Shown here piece by piece: positions 33,901-45,307 of a stretch of DNA of 64,000 nucleotides. Position 1 is the first letter of the stretch; the number at the start of each line of letters is the position of its first letter. The stretch spans positions 7,824,742-7,888,741 of the forward strand of contig JAMKCF010000003.1 in NCBI GenBank assembly GCA_023634235.1, written 5' to 3'. The notes under the pieces are model-generated. The model was not told the origin of the DNA and made no database searches. It saw nothing but the letters and a program-made list of their open reading frames with translations. Source of the DNA: Pisaster brevispinus (taxonomy: Eukaryota; Echinodermata; Asteroidea; Forcipulatida; Asteriidae). The position numbers and the translations under genes were made by a program.

Positions 33901-34965
33901 TCAATCTCCATGGTCTGGATACCGGCTTACAGGACATCTTGAAGGAGCTTCCTACATCAGACTCTACTTACAATGGCCCAGTGCTATTCATTAAAGGTGG
34001 ACAGTCACAATATATCAGGTAGAGTATGCCCAAATAGAGAAGTCAATATTGAATACGCTTTGAAACCACAGTAGAGGAGTCCATGTCTATTTTGTACATT
34101 CATTCTTATTATCTGCTTTTCAATAGACACACTACAGCCAACCTGTGAACATTCAATTCAAGTCCATGTTTTGATGAAAAGACAGTCCATGTTTTGGCAG
34201 AGACTTTGTGTCTGGTTATGTGTGCTTACTTTACTTTGGGTAATCCAGTTATGAATTGAGCATTTGGGAATATTAGCCCTGGAGACCTTTCACTTTCATA
34301 TCACAGAGGAGAAGACTCCTACACAGGGCTAGGTGATAATTAGTGTATACATGGCAGTGTATCAGACGAAGGTACTACTCCAGACCTTTGGTACTAGCAT
34401 CATGTTTGATAATTAGTGTATACATGGCAGTGTATCAGACGAAGGTACTACTCCAGACCTTTGGTACTAGCATCATGTTTGATAATTAGTATATACATGG
34501 CAGTGTATCAGACGGAGGTACTACTCCAGACCTTTGGTACTAGCATCATGTTTGATAATTAGTGTATACATGGCAGTGTATCAGACGGAGGTACTACTCT
34601 GCAGTACCAAGTTTGGCTATGAGTTTTGTGTATTCACATTGCTATAGCTGCATACATGAATGGGTCTCATAATTCAAACAGCGCTGCTTACCTGTTATGA
34701 AAATGAGTGCTTTGAGATGCATTTCAGGTGTGTGATAAGAACTGCGATATATGTACATGTAGTTTGTTGATTTAGTCCTGCATGCAGGGATAACAATCTT
34801 GCTTTTTTATTTCTTATGTTTTGCAGAACAGAACACCTTCCTGCAATAAAAAAGCTTTTCCCTACTGCTGCCATTTCAACAGTAGAGGATGCTGGTCATT
34901 TTGTTCATTCTGAGAAACCCAAGGAGTTTTTAGAAACAGTTGTTCCATTCCTCAAGTCATCGTGA
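27906..34965 (+). CDS. ABHD11: ABHD11, mitochondrial alpha/beta hydrolase, six coding exons
   Basis: Coding exons: 27906-27988 (donor uncertain), 30430-30565, 31727-31903, 32501-32671, 33834-34018, 34827-34965 (stop TGA at 34963). With this exon 1 the protein is 296 aa; human ABHD11 is 315. The start MTLLMRRTLHSLLRVVEQ is basic and hydrophobic without acids early on, as in a mitochondrial targeting peptide. Then come the oxyanion-hole motif LHGVFGSKSNW, ADLRNHGNS, the nucleophile elbow GHSLGG (serine in exon 3) and the catalytic histidine in EDAGHFVHS. ABHD11 is a mitochondrial matrix serine hydrolase known to protect lipoylation of the 2-oxoglutarate dehydrogenase complex. Exon 1 needs a phase-2 donor; GTATGA at 27989 fits, GTACGG near 28116 also fits and would lengthen the N-terminus. 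The other joins are unambiguous. A variant poly(A) signal ATTAAA lies at 35143. Confidence 0.93.
28411..29092. repeat. Inverted repeat pair in ABHD11 intron 1
   Basis: GGCACAATCTTTGAAGATGG with a following T-run and ATTCGCC (28414-28453) is the near complement of GGGCGAATA with an A-run and CTTCAAAGATTGTGCC (29047-29085). The arms are about 40 bp with weaker similarity further in (ACGCAATTTTTGAA against GCGCAAATTTTG). It may be a decayed transposon of about 680 bp; no family is recognised. Confidence 0.45.
29145..29219. repeat. 15-bp tandem repeat, 5 units
   Basis: Five units TGTGATGCATTACAA (the last two TGTGACGCATTACAA) lie in ABHD11 intron 1. Each contains ATGCAT or its variant. The period is a multiple of three, so it keeps an open frame by chance. 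Confidence 0.93.
29958..30057. repeat. Perfect 24-bp hairpin joining two SINE tails
   Basis: AAAAAAATCCACAGGCAATC (with ACTC after it) is followed, after the 4-base loop GCCT, by its exact complement, ending TGTGGATTTTTTT. The right half continues CACAGAGCTCAGGAAAGCAC, the same sequence found after the tRNA-like SINE at 30149. The hairpin looks like two copies of the SINE tail joined head to head. Confidence 0.75.
30149..30300 (+). mobile_element. tRNA-derived SINE (family 2)
   Basis: The head has tRNA-like internal promoter boxes: A-box-like TGGTCTAGTGG at 30161 and a perfect B box GGTTCGACTCC at 30205-30215. The body continues GGATTTTTTTCACAGAGCTC and CACTGAGCATACAGTG, ending in an A-rich tail. 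It sits in ABHD11 intron 1 about 130 bp before exon 2. Related tails occur at 29997 (plus) and 49797 (minus). No CCA-compatible acceptor stem closes, so I do not call a tRNA gene. Confidence 0.75.
31090..31300 (-). mobile_element. 3' end fragment of a CR1/L2-like LINE
   Basis: ATAGCGCCCCGCAAAGATCA with GTGCTTTACAA, read on the minus strand, is the GCGC...TATAAA 3' tail of the same group of LINEs as the copy at 8930. It is followed upstream by a fragment of the C-terminal ORF tail (GAAAAGCTGGAGTGTG region). It lies in ABHD11 intron 2. Confidence 0.65.
33108..33345 (+). mobile_element. tRNA-derived SINE (family 3)
   Basis: The head GGTTGGTTGAGTGGTGTC resembles an A box and a perfect B box GGTTCGAATCC lies at 33158-33168. 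A body follows with GGGTTTTCAGTCCCTACC and GGTTTTCCCCATTTGG, then an A-rich end. It sits in ABHD11 intron 4 in the sense direction. Confidence 0.65.
34334..34603. repeat. Minisatellite, 73-bp unit, 3.7 copies
   Basis: Units beginning TGATAATTAGTGTATACATG start at 34334, 34407, 34480 and 34553, exactly 73 bp apart. The array lies in ABHD11 intron 5. Confidence 0.95.
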
Positions 34966-35754
34966 TAGGACTGTGCGGCAAGTATCAACTCAGGGTGGCA
35001 TTTAAACATGAAGTTGTTTAGATAAACAGTACTAATTATTTGTTTTATGGTAGCTCTTGAACACATGTAATAGTAAGGTACTATCATCTCATGATTTGAA
35101 CTATTGATGTGTATTTAATCTATGAGAGCTTCAACAGTATCCATTAAACCCTTACTCCTTCGGTCGGCCTTTACTCTGGATGACCTCCATCCTCCAATAT
35201 CTTCATCTCCTATATCACTCCACACCAAATTGATTGGACTTAAGATAAGATGGGAATGCCTGACCCTGTGATAAGCAATTGTTATTTGGGCCTGCAGCCC
35301 TCAGACTTTCTGAATCTTTTGTTTTGGCACAGAGGATATGGAAGGATTTAGGAGGGTGAGGGTTAATGGAGTTAATGAAGACTTGCCCCATGGTGTATTG
35401 ACCATGGTGTCAGTCACTGTCAGTGGGTTGTTAGTGACCAAGAAGCATGGCTCACATGTTGTTGCCCATGTGTGCCATACTTTGGCCATAGTAGGCAGGG
35501 AAGAGTGGATGGGACCATCTTTTTGTTTCACCCACCCCCACCAAAAAATAAAAAATAAATAAATAAAATAATCATAAAAATTGGGGCCTCTTTAATCTTG
35601 GTATTAGGCCTTGGGCATTTCTGCCACAAGACATGAGAGCTGCATTAATAATCTTCAAATGGACACTGTAGACCTATTGTACTGACATCACACATGGTGA
35701 CAGTGCAACATGGTGTTTCACATTAGCAGTCAAATTTCAAATAAAGATATGGTG

Positions 35755-36550
35755 CACATCTCAACATGCATGCATGGCCAGAAATGTGCCCTGCAATAAC
35801 ACCAAGATCTATCATCAGTGATGACATCAACATGCATGCATGGCCAGAAATGTACCCTGCAATAACACCAAGATCTATCATCAGTGATGACATCAACATG
35901 GAGCATGGCCAGAAATGTACCCTGCAATAACACCAAGATCTATCATCAGTGATGACATCAACATGCATGCATGGCCTGAAATGTACCCTGCAATAACACC
36001 AAGATCTATCATCAGTGATGACATCAACATGCAGGCATGGCCAGAAATGTGCCCTGCAATAACACCAAGATCTATCATCAGTGATGACATCAACATGCAT
36101 GCATGGCCTGAAATGTACCCTGCAATAACACCAAGATCTATCATCAGTGATGACATCAACATGAACCATGGCCAGAAATGTACCCTGCAATAACACCAAG
36201 ATCTATCATCAGTGATGACATCAACATGGAGCATGGCCAGAAATGTACCCTGCAATAACACCAAGATCTATCATCAGTGATGACATCAACATGGAGCATG
36301 GCCAGAAATGTACCCTGCAATAACACCAAGATCTATCATCAGTGATGACATCAACATGCATGCATGGCCAGAAATGTACCCTGCAATAACACCAAGACCT
36401 ATCATCAGTGATGACATCAACATGCATGCATGGCCTGAAATGTACCCTGCAATAACACCAAGACCTATCATCAGTGATGACATCAACATGCATGCATGGC
36501 CAGAAATGTGCCCTGCAATAACACCAAGATCTATCATCAGTGATGACATC
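35755..36550. repeat. Minisatellite, 65/66-bp unit, 12 copies
   Basis: ACCAAGATCTATCATCAGTG (or ACCAAGACCT) recurs at 35801, 35867, 35932, 35998, 36064, 36130, 36195, 36260, 36325, 36391, 36457 and 36523. Units are 66 bp with CATGCATGCATGG and 65 bp with CATGGAGCATGG. The array lies about 0.8 kb beyond the ABHD11 stop. A 66-bp period keeps frames open on both strands, which explains the repetitive open frames seen there. Confidence 0.97.
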
Positions 36551-38556
36551 GAGTGAATTGGGTCAAGTAACAAAATAATATGAACATTTCAAATGTAACA
36601 GTTATTCCCTTGGTAGCAGGACACCTGCATTTTCCATTACAAACATGTTCATTATTTTACCTTGTTAACTAATGTACACCCAGAATGAGCCATTGTATGT
36701 ACATGTATACATGACTGTACGCTTTGATCTTTCCGAGTTTAACAAAGCCTACTTGTATTGATAAGTACATTACTGATTAGACTGGTGCTTTTAGTGAGTT
36801 AACAACTTTGGTTTTGGTTCACATTTACTCAAGCCCTGCACAACACTTTAGAGACGCTGCAGTAAAGCACAATACAGTTCCTGTTGCACATATCAGCTAG
36901 TTGCCTTCTTTATCATGCATGTCTTGGTTTCTATGTAGTTTGAATTAAGAGAATGAGATATTCAAATTATTCAGTGGCTATTCATTGAGTAGTGTATTGT
37001 TATGCACCAAGTATTACACAGGTTATGTGATATGGCTGGTGCATGTCAGAAGCTTCATAACTTATGAAGACAGTTTGAGCAATCCTCTTGTAAAGATTAC
37101 CTGACAGATGTACAAACTGCAAAAGAGATTGATAAGGAACTCAATTTACATGGGTTGATATTTTGCTGTTGACAATCTGCAGGTTTTGTGTCGGTGTTCT
37201 TTCGGTAGTCACATGAGACAATACGAAATTGCTGATATTTGCAAGGTTTTGATTTCCAGTGCTAGGCTCATGGTTAAGGACTTGTCATCAAATCTTTGAA
37301 AGTGTTGAGGTTGTCTTCTAAGGATTAGATCACTAGGTCTCTTGTGTCAAGAACTCAATGTCTCCCTGTCACTCGTTCAAAGCATGGTGACATGTTTACT
37401 TGGGAACAATTACCATTATCGTCACATGCCTTGCTTTCATTTGAGCACAATCTAGAAACAGAGGGATTCGATAAAGACCCACTGTCCTGGGACCAGCCCT
37501 CAACTTTCTTTAACATCTCTTGAATGTATATATATTATTGGTCAAGTATGTGTGTTTTCATGTTGAGGAGATTCTGGAGTGGACCAGTAACACTGTAGTT
37601 GTGTAATGTGATCCAGCTTGATGTTTTGTCATTGTCATAATCTAGCATTGAAATTATGGAAGAACTGATCGAGCCCTGTGAAAAAAAAAAAATATTAACA
37701 GGTTCATTCAATAACTGCGAGCCTCGGACTTTGCACGTTTTTGCACAAAAGCCTCCAATTTACCTCCTGGACACAAGCTGTTCTGATGTAACCAGCGGCT
37801 GGCAATTTGGCTGATGAATTGAATCTTGCACATTTTGCCATATCTCCACATACACCGTATCCTAAGTCCCAGACAGTTTCTTTCTACAACTCCTTCAAAC
37901 TCCCTCATACTGAGGATCTAAACAAGTTTCAAAATAACTCCACACTGATCTATCACTGACTACACATGTACACAGAATGCAGCCTTGCTGATGTATTCAA
38001 ATGGTAACTGGAAAGGACGTCTAGCCTTTACTCAGGTGTTTGCTTCAATCTGTAATTCTTATACTCAATAATGTATGTGATTTTTACTAAAAAGGGCTAT
38101 GAGTTCACAACCTGAATGCAAGGCCACACAGCATGACAATCGGCAGGAACCCAATCCTTTCTAAGCCCTGTTTATTTATGCATGTTAATGTTTTCATCAT
38201 GGTTGGCTATCGTGGGCCTTATCAACAGATGACTTTTACTACTTTAGATTTCTGGTTTGCTCATACTTTATTCATGTCACTCAGGGAGGTCGCCTTTTTA
38301 CATCGTTGCAGTATCCCAGCATGCAATGCAGGCTATGCTCACAGGGTTAAGAAACTTTAGTCACATTACCAACAAAGTGCAAAGACACAAATAAGTTGAA
38401 ACATTTGAACATGCATTTATATCAAAAAAACTTTTCATTTTAATGGGAAAGACTTTGTTTTATAGTTAGAAAAAGTTTAAGACAACATGGAACAATAAAA
38501 AAAAAAGTAAAAATACAATAAAACAAGTTTAATTTAATTTGTATAAAAATAACTTA
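36551..38556. other. Intergenic stretch, nothing recognised
   Basis: I see no exon chain, RNA gene or clear repeat here. Open frames are under 80 codons without family signatures. Confidence 0.5.
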
Positions 38557-39471
38557 TTAAAAAATCTGAAAGAAAATAGGTGTAGGTGTTGTTTCCATAT
38601 CTGATCCACGCTCACAGACAACTTCATTCGTTGGTCGTAGATGACGGCTGTTCCGACGGTAGCGAGCTCCGCCCTCGGTCTCTACCTCATATGAATGTGG
38701 TTGTAGAGCAGACTTTACCACAGTAGCTTTTTGCCAGCGTTTGTGTGGTAACTGCGGTTGAATGCGAACAACATCCCCTGGTTTGAGTGATGGCACTGCC
38801 TTTGCTGTACGGTTCTAGTACTCTGCTTGTCTTCGTTTTGACTGTTCCATTTGAGCCATTACTCCAGTGGGGACTTTGCACTGCAGCAGTTTTGATGTAG
38901 TGGGCAGTGTTGTCCTTGTTCTCCTGTTCATAAGCCGCTGTGCGGGGCTAGTGTCGAAACCTGGAGTAGGCGTGTTTCGAAATGCAAGCAGACTCAAGTA
39001 CGGATCCTTATGTCCATCTTTGGCCTTCTTAAGTAGTGACTTTGCTGTCTTAACAGCATTTTCCACTTTTCCATTGGACTGTGCATAATGAGGAGATGAA
39101 GTGGTATGCTGGAATTACCACATGTTTGCAAACTTTGCAAATTCGTCTGATGAGAATTGTGGACCATTGTCTGTCACTAATTCATCCGGTAGTCCATGAC
39201 GGGCAAACTGTGCCTTCATTTTGTAAATGACTGCTTTTGATGTGGTAGAAGATAGGAAGTCCACTTCGATGAAATTTGAAAAGTAATCTACCATCACAAG
39301 ATAGTGGCGGGATTCCAACATGAAAAGATCTGCCCCCACTTTTGCCCATGGTTTGTCCGGTACTTCATGTTGAAGTAAGGGCTCTTTCTGTTTCTTAGTG
39401 CTGAGTGAACGGCATACATCACATTTGGCTATGTCGGCGTGGGTTTGAATCCCACTTCTGACACATGTCAC
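38557..39471 (-). pseudogene. Ty3/Gypsy-type integrase remnant
   Basis: One minus-strand frame contains, in order, a zinc-binding-like CDVC segment, the catalytic integrase core (D in GADLF, D in LVTDNGPQF, E in SNGKVENA) and a C-terminal domain (LKPGDVVRIQPQLPHKRWQ). The frame is interrupted by a TAA at about 39115 and a TAG at about 38815 with no shift of frame. The upstream polyprotein (protease, RT, RNase H) and both LTRs are absent, and to the right the sequence passes into SINE-like DNA with GGTTTGAATCC near 39440. It is a dead fragment. Confidence 0.85.
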
Positions 39472-40104
39472 AATGTTGTTTAATCCTTAACATGTGTAAT
39501 GACTATAGTAATACTATTTCTTGGATTCTTTAGTACTGTATTTATTTAGGCAACTCTTCAGTAAAGATACTCGTGTGTAGCTCTATTGTCTGGCTTCCAT
39601 TATAAGTGTCAAAGGTCATCCAGTGCATATCTGTATGTAACCACAAGAGGGCGCCATACACCTCTCACAATATACACACGCAACTTAATTCTTGAAAAAT
39701 AAAAAGCAAAAATGCAAAAAAAATAACTTGAATTACCGAAATATGCAAACAATTAAGAAAGCAGAAAGAATTTGTATACTGTGTGTATAGTGACAAAGCT
39801 GGTCAGATGATATTTTGTTGTGCAATTGATTCTTGGTACCATTCATCAGAGTCACCCACTGATTACAATCTATGTCTACAATGCTGCATTGTTAAAGCAA
39901 ACTAATACAAAAGGTAACAGAGTATACTAAAGCATAAGGTACAAAATAAAATAAAGCTGTAACAATCAATTTGTTCATTTTCAGAGTGCTTGGCAATAGT
40001 TAAAAGAGCTTAACATTCTTATCTCTCTAGACCGAATCTGTCTGAACTACTTTGCCAATATCCCAATTAAAAGTGGTCAAATGATTTGCAAGTGATGATG
40101 TATC

Positions 40105-40344
40105 CTATATGTTCCAATGCGGCCATACATTTTTGCAGTTGCAATGAAGTACCAAATCACCAATATTGAGCTTGAAAGGTTTAACTCCTTTTGACTTCCG
40201 TTGCTTAAAAGCCAGCTTTTGCTTGTTCTGGGCAGCAGCAATGTTCGTATTAACCACAGAGGTACTGATTGTTTTCACCTGGCGGGGGGGTTTCATCTCT
40301 CTTGGACACAACTCTATCTGTGTTGTCATTGCCCATTTAATCAT
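40105..40344 (-). pseudogene. Possible retroelement integrase C-terminal fragment
   Basis: The frame includes NTNIAAAQNKQKLAFKQRKS and then FKLNIGDLVLHCNCKNVWP, which resembles the end of integrases in gypsy-like elements (a basic stretch followed by GDLVL). It is short, isolated and lacks catalytic residues. The call rests on pattern resemblance only. Confidence 0.4.
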
Positions 40345-41031
40345 TCAATGGCAGAAACACATTGTCATTTACAGGTTTTATGTAAAGACAAATTGCATGA
40401 TGTTGGTATTAAGCATATCTTAATAAACAGACCCGTCAACATTGATATTAAATCTCCAGAAATAATATCGTAAACTGTCTTAGTACCTGCATTATTCTTT
40501 CAAAAACAAACTGAAAGTCTGTGCACCAAGTGATACTAAATGAAGATATTTAAGGTTAATTAAAAAAATCATCAAGAGCAACACAATCTTACTTTTGGTT
40601 GCTGCTGTTCAAATTTTAGGGGGCCGGAACAAGGGGCAAATTCACTCAAACAAATGTCCAGAAAAAGACGAAACAACAATGGGTACATAAGCTGACACCC
40701 ATCACAAAATTTGGGGAAGAGACCCCCAAAACACCGAACTGTAGATTTAATTGGAACTTGATTTTTAATAATTTTCTAGAAAGTACTAAAACTAACTTTG
40801 AATTTCTAGTGATTTCCAATACAAAATTCTAGAAAAAATCACTCATTCCTAAATAAGGAGCTTCTTCCTCTGACACTCAGGTAGTTTGAAATGGTAGGGT
40901 GTCATGTTGGACTTCCTTACTGCCCAACAGTCCAAACTGCACAGTCGGAGTGTCAGGTTGGGATCCAACTGATTGTCTGATTGTCTGAACTGACCACCGA
41001 TGTCTACAGCCACCTCAATGCTGATATCCCA

Positions 41032-41365
41032 CTAAAGTACTGGTAGTTCTTGGTCATCTTCTTCAGCCAGGGCAACTGCCCTAGACAAGCTAAAACGGCC
41101 ATTGCAGTATGATAGGCCCTTAGACTGACTATAATATGAATGTTGTACACTACCACTTTTCCACCTAATTTGCTGTGTTTTGGCGTAGATAGACTGATCG
41201 AAGACTGTGACAATTGTCGGAGTGTCTAGGGCATTAGCTATGTCTAGCGATCTATATAAAAAAAATTCTATAGTATCCATTTCTGTAGGTGTGGCATCAA
41301 TGACTAGCAAATATCAAATTATGGACTTGGCTGGTATGTTCTCAGTTATAAAGGTATCAAACCCT
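41032..41365 (-). pseudogene. Degenerate ORF of an unclassified repeat family
   Basis: The frame reads IDATPTEMDTIEFFLYRSLD and then TIVTVFDQSIYAKTQQIRWK. Upstream in the same frame GFDTFITENI is seen before a stop codon. The VFDQ.IYAK..IRW pattern is one I associate with multicopy ORFs in marine invertebrate genomes, probably mobile, but I cannot name the family. The surrounding sequence holds no intact continuation. Confidence 0.35.
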
Positions 41366-42286
41366 GTTCAGCTCGGGGGCCTGTCTTGAGTGGACTCTCT
41401 CTGGATGGCTCTAAGAAGAATGTATGATATCTAGTGTCACAGCATCTACCTGACTGTCGGTTGTCTCATGTATTGGGATAGCTACCCCTAATACACTGGG
41501 CCCTTCTTTGGTTCCACTATAGTAGGGTGCCGGTTGACAACATAAGACATCTTCATTAGAGTGGTCTGCTTGTTTGGTTTGAACAACAATGCCATTGGTG
41601 TTATGGGTAGTACCACTGCCGGAGAGAATTTCTTCCTAAATCATTGTTGTCCCAAATTAGTGTAGTAAACTCTCTGCTTTATGAATGGTGGAAGGCTGAT
41701 AGGGCTTACGTCCAGCTGTTGTTGAGCCAGAGCGGTGTCATGTTCTAAAATGACAGAGAGTGATGTAGCGTGGCCAAAACTGTAATGAATCGGGGTCCCT
41801 ATGAAGTATAATTACTCACCCTTGAACCCTATGTGTTGTTCGAGAAGTTTCGGGGGAGGAGGTCTACCAGTCTATTATAATGGACATACAATTAGACGTG
41901 ATGAAAAATAATAAACTCGTTAAGTCGGAGGTTCCAACTTCTACATGTTCTATGTGTAATACTTTATTTATCAATCATCAAATGTACACAGCGCCCTCTC
42001 TTGATTTTACAGATGAACTCTGCATGGCCATCTTGATACTGCTGTAATCCAATCAGTCCGCTGAACTATAATTATAATGATTGCACACAACAGTTTCGGT
42101 AGCCGTGGCTGAGTGCACATCATCTAATAAAGTGTATGTCATGAGTGTCTTGTGTTTCTTCATCTGAGGTGTTTACATCTTGAGGTCTTGTAACACCGTA
42201 CTCATCTGGAAGACTGAGCCCTGAGCTTACTCTTTAACACTTTTTATAGCCTACAGGAAATGCGCGCTGCACGCAGAATGCCTGAA

Positions 42287-43562
42287 CCAGTGCACAGTGG
42301 GCCAGAATGGGATGAAAGTGCGCCAAAAATATAAATCATTAAGTTCTGTGCAGGAAGGTTCACCTACTTAGCTTTTCCGACCCGTAGAATCCAATGGTGA
42401 TAATTAGATCGCAGTATGACGTCAGCAAAATACCGAGTTTTGATTGGTCCTGATGTAATGGACTGTTTATCGCGGTAAAATTGTGACCAATTATTGCTTT
42501 TCAGTATAAAAAATGAGAACAAACGGGAAATTGCTAACATCGTGTTTTTTTACGATTAAATAATATGCTTAATTTTAACTGCAATGTCATGACGTCATCT
42601 AATTATGAAACAGATGTTCCATTGATGGTTACGTCATGGCAGTTGTGAAGGAATATAATATACAGACTCTACTTGTACTTTTGACTTTTTGATATAAACA
42701 TTGGCCTACACAGGACAACCCCGTTATCGAAAATGTTATAGAAATGAAAAGGACGTTTACTCACATGCTATGAAGTGTCACTGTGGTACAGCTGACAGAT
42801 ATACTTTTAAAGGCAACTAGCGGCAGTATCCCTCATCACAATATATTAGACACCAAGTACATTGAAATTTCAACTGCGCAATCAGACATAAATAGGGGTA
42901 TCATATTGCACAACACCGACTTTTCCGGCGAGCGCTGCCTTGCTCATGTGTCGTGTTTCTCAGTGGAGCGCGCCACATGTAATATGGAGTTCAGAAAAGT
43001 GGCGAAAACGTACGGTGATTGCTTCAGAAAAACTGCTCTAAAATCGTGTATCGCAGGTTGTCGCAGCTAAATTTGGCACCAAAATGATGCAAACAAGTTG
43101 CTCTATTAGAAATGAGTAGACTTTAGGCAGCAATCGACGGCAATCCTTAGTTTCCGTATTGCTGAACACAGAAAACGTAAGTTTCATGTCAATTTTGACA
43201 CAATTGTCAGTATTTATTCATAGAAAACTTCAACAAAAACAAAAACTGATTTAATTTCCTTCAAATATGAACTCTAAACTAGAGCCAAGTGAAAGTTTAG
43301 CTCCATAGCTGAATGCAAGGTGTCTAATTTTGCTTTATGAAGATTTCCACAACTATTTTCATTTTGTGGCCAATTTCTGTGGATTGCATACCTTTAAGAG
43401 GTCATGACAAGTCAATATATATATTTTTTTGCTTAATTTCCCCATAAAATGATCCCATGGGGTATAAGCAACCTCAAAAGTGTTGAAAAAATTAAAACTA
43501 GCAGGGTCACGTATCACCCTTTTTGGCGCACTTTGGTTTCAGCCTGGCCCACTGTGCAGTGG
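42287..43562. mobile_element. 1.28-kb DNA element with inverted termini
   Basis: The left end CCAGTGCACAGTGGGCCAG and the complement of the right end, CCACTGCACAGTGGGCCAG, match at 18 of 19 positions. The similarity continues with gaps to GTGCGCCAAAAA about 20 bp further in on both sides. The interior is AT-rich; its longest open frame (42783-43070) resembles nothing I know. No direct flanking duplication is clear. It is probably a non-autonomous DNA transposon. Confidence 0.6.
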
Positions 43563-44626
43563 ACTGATTGGTTAAACCTTAAAATAGTAAGGCAATGAAT
43601 GTAGACTCATTCGGTAGCCTGCGATTTTCAGCTTGTCAGGGTGCGCAAACGTGCACGCTGATGCACCGTCCACGGCATGCAACCAAATGTGTGTACACCC
43701 AGTTTGTTAATAAAAGTTTAAGTCAATCATTTAAGTCAACTGTAACATTGTAATTCTAAAGACCAGGGTAAAGCACAAACAATGTTTGCTTGACATGGAG
43801 GCATTCATCTTGTATCGTTTCTCTGGTTTACTTGTTCAACCTAATATTTATGCATCATGGCCGCGTACCACGGAAATACAGGAACTGGGTGCTTTTTTTT
43901 AGCTTTGGCCAATCAAAGAGCTCAGATTCTGCCAAATCTTTTTCTAATTTACATACAGCCATCTGGGTCAGTATAAAAGTAACTCATCGGCGGCGGCAAT
44001 TTTGAGAAGCAGAATTTTACAAATCGTCTGCTTTTCATACTGTTTTTGTCTTTAACTACTAATTCTTGGATTTTCCTAAGGCTCATCTAAAGATGCTCTT
44101 TTTCAGGAAGAAAGCACACAGTTTTTCTTAAAACCAGTTTTTGTAGACGCTGTATTTTAATGTCTGACTATTTTGTTTAGTAATACTTGCAGTGTTGATC
44201 ATTGAATGTGTACATCTGATTAACTAACAGCAACTTTGTCGCAAAAACGTAGCTTTGATTTTAGGCAAACAAAATTGAATAACTTACCAATTTTCAGCAA
44301 AAAAACCTGACTTACATTCATCCAGGCTAGTCGGCATCTTTACATGTGTACTCCCCCTTAAATTTGGCTGTCTATAATTATTCTATTGAGGCCCAAAAAG
44401 TTATGATTGCTCATTGTTCCTGTTGTGAAAAGATGGTGGGGTTTGGCAGTTACTCGGCTGCTTGGCTTGCGAGTTCCGGTCTGCCACTGGGGCTGACTGG
44501 AGGGAGTATTCGCCGGGAGTAGATACTCGTTAAACCTGACGGAATACTCCCGACAGTCTGGGAACTTCGCAGTCTCAGTTACCTGCCGAAGAATGATGCC
44601 GTGTCCCAGCTGGTGGAGTTCATGTT

Positions 44627-45307
44627 CTACTGTCCCGGCCAATTCTCCGTGATCACCTCCGCTCTCACCACTTCGGCGCCTGCCGCACTCTGTGGTGGTC
44701 CCGTCCGACAAAGGTGATGTTGTTGTGATGCGGATGCAGCTGATGATGAAGCGATGATGCGGCGGCTCGGGTTGTACGGCCGTGGTTGCGGCGTCTGTGT
44801 GGCCGCCCTCTTGATGTGGTGCTGCTGATGCATAAGGTAGTACCGGTGGTACTGGTGGCGGTGGGGGTGATGGCGTCTTAGGGAGGGGGTGGATTCGACA
44901 TCGTCCTGTGTGGCCGGTGCCATGGAGTTGGCCGGCGAGAGGATTGGCTCCGGGGATGTTGGTGGTGATGGCGAGTTAAATGGTGACACCTCCAGGAGAA
45001 TGTTGAGTGGTGGTGAAAGCGCCATCCTCTCCAGTATCACCGATACCTTGTCGTCTTGGGTGTGTGCATGGTCCACTTTACTTCTCTTTTTGGAGATGGA
45101 GACAGTTGACTTTATCCGAGGTGCCTGCAGTACTCTCCCCTCCTCTCCCCTTCGTTCCTTGCTCCATCTCTTGCCTGTGTCTCCTCTACATTCTCGGGGG
45201 TGCACTTTATGGACTCGCAGCATGTGCTGTTGGAAGTATCCAAACTGATCAAATTCTTTGCTGCATCGTGAGCAGTCGTACACTTCTTTTGCTGTTCTTT
45301 TTCCCAA
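44627..45307 (-). CDS. Hypothetical intronless ORF with one C2H2 zinc finger
   Basis: This 226-aa frame starts MGKRTAKEVYDCSRCSKEF and has a single zinc finger near residues 12-33 (C-x2-C-x12-H-x4-H, final HMLRVH). The rest is low complexity, rich in Ser, Pro, His and Arg. It is markedly GC-rich against AT-rich surroundings. A second frame at 44711-44358 overlaps its end, suggesting a frameshift or a continued protein. A single finger at the N-terminus of an intronless, compositionally odd ORF would fit ORF1 of a non-LTR retrotransposon or a recently arrived retrogene. I do not recognise the protein and it may not be expressed. Confidence 0.4.
   Translation of the reverse strand: MGKRTAKEVYDCSRCSKEFDQFGYFQQHMLRVHKVHPRECRGDTGKRWSKERRGEEGRVLQAPRIKSTVSISKKRSKVDHAHTQDDKVSVILERMALSPPLNILLEVSPFNSPSPPTSPEPILSPANSMAPATQDDVESTPSLRRHHPHRHQYHRYYLMHQQHHIKRAATQTPQPRPYNPSRRIIASSSAASASQQHHLCRTGPPQSAAGAEVVRAEVITENWPGQ

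Noticed and set aside
35723..36573. Several overlapping repetitive open frames on both strands
   Set aside because: They are the 66-bp minisatellite read in frames that stay open because 66 is a multiple of three; frames change at each 65-bp unit and the peptides resemble no protein.
37708..37908. 66-codon minus-strand open frame
   Set aside because: Cysteine and arginine rich but matches no family I know, lacks splice context, and is short enough to be chance.
39465..39670. Solo LTR (TGTCACA start, CTCTCACA end) beside the integrase remnant
   Set aside because: No second copy in the window, no primer-binding site or polypurine tract, and no target duplication.
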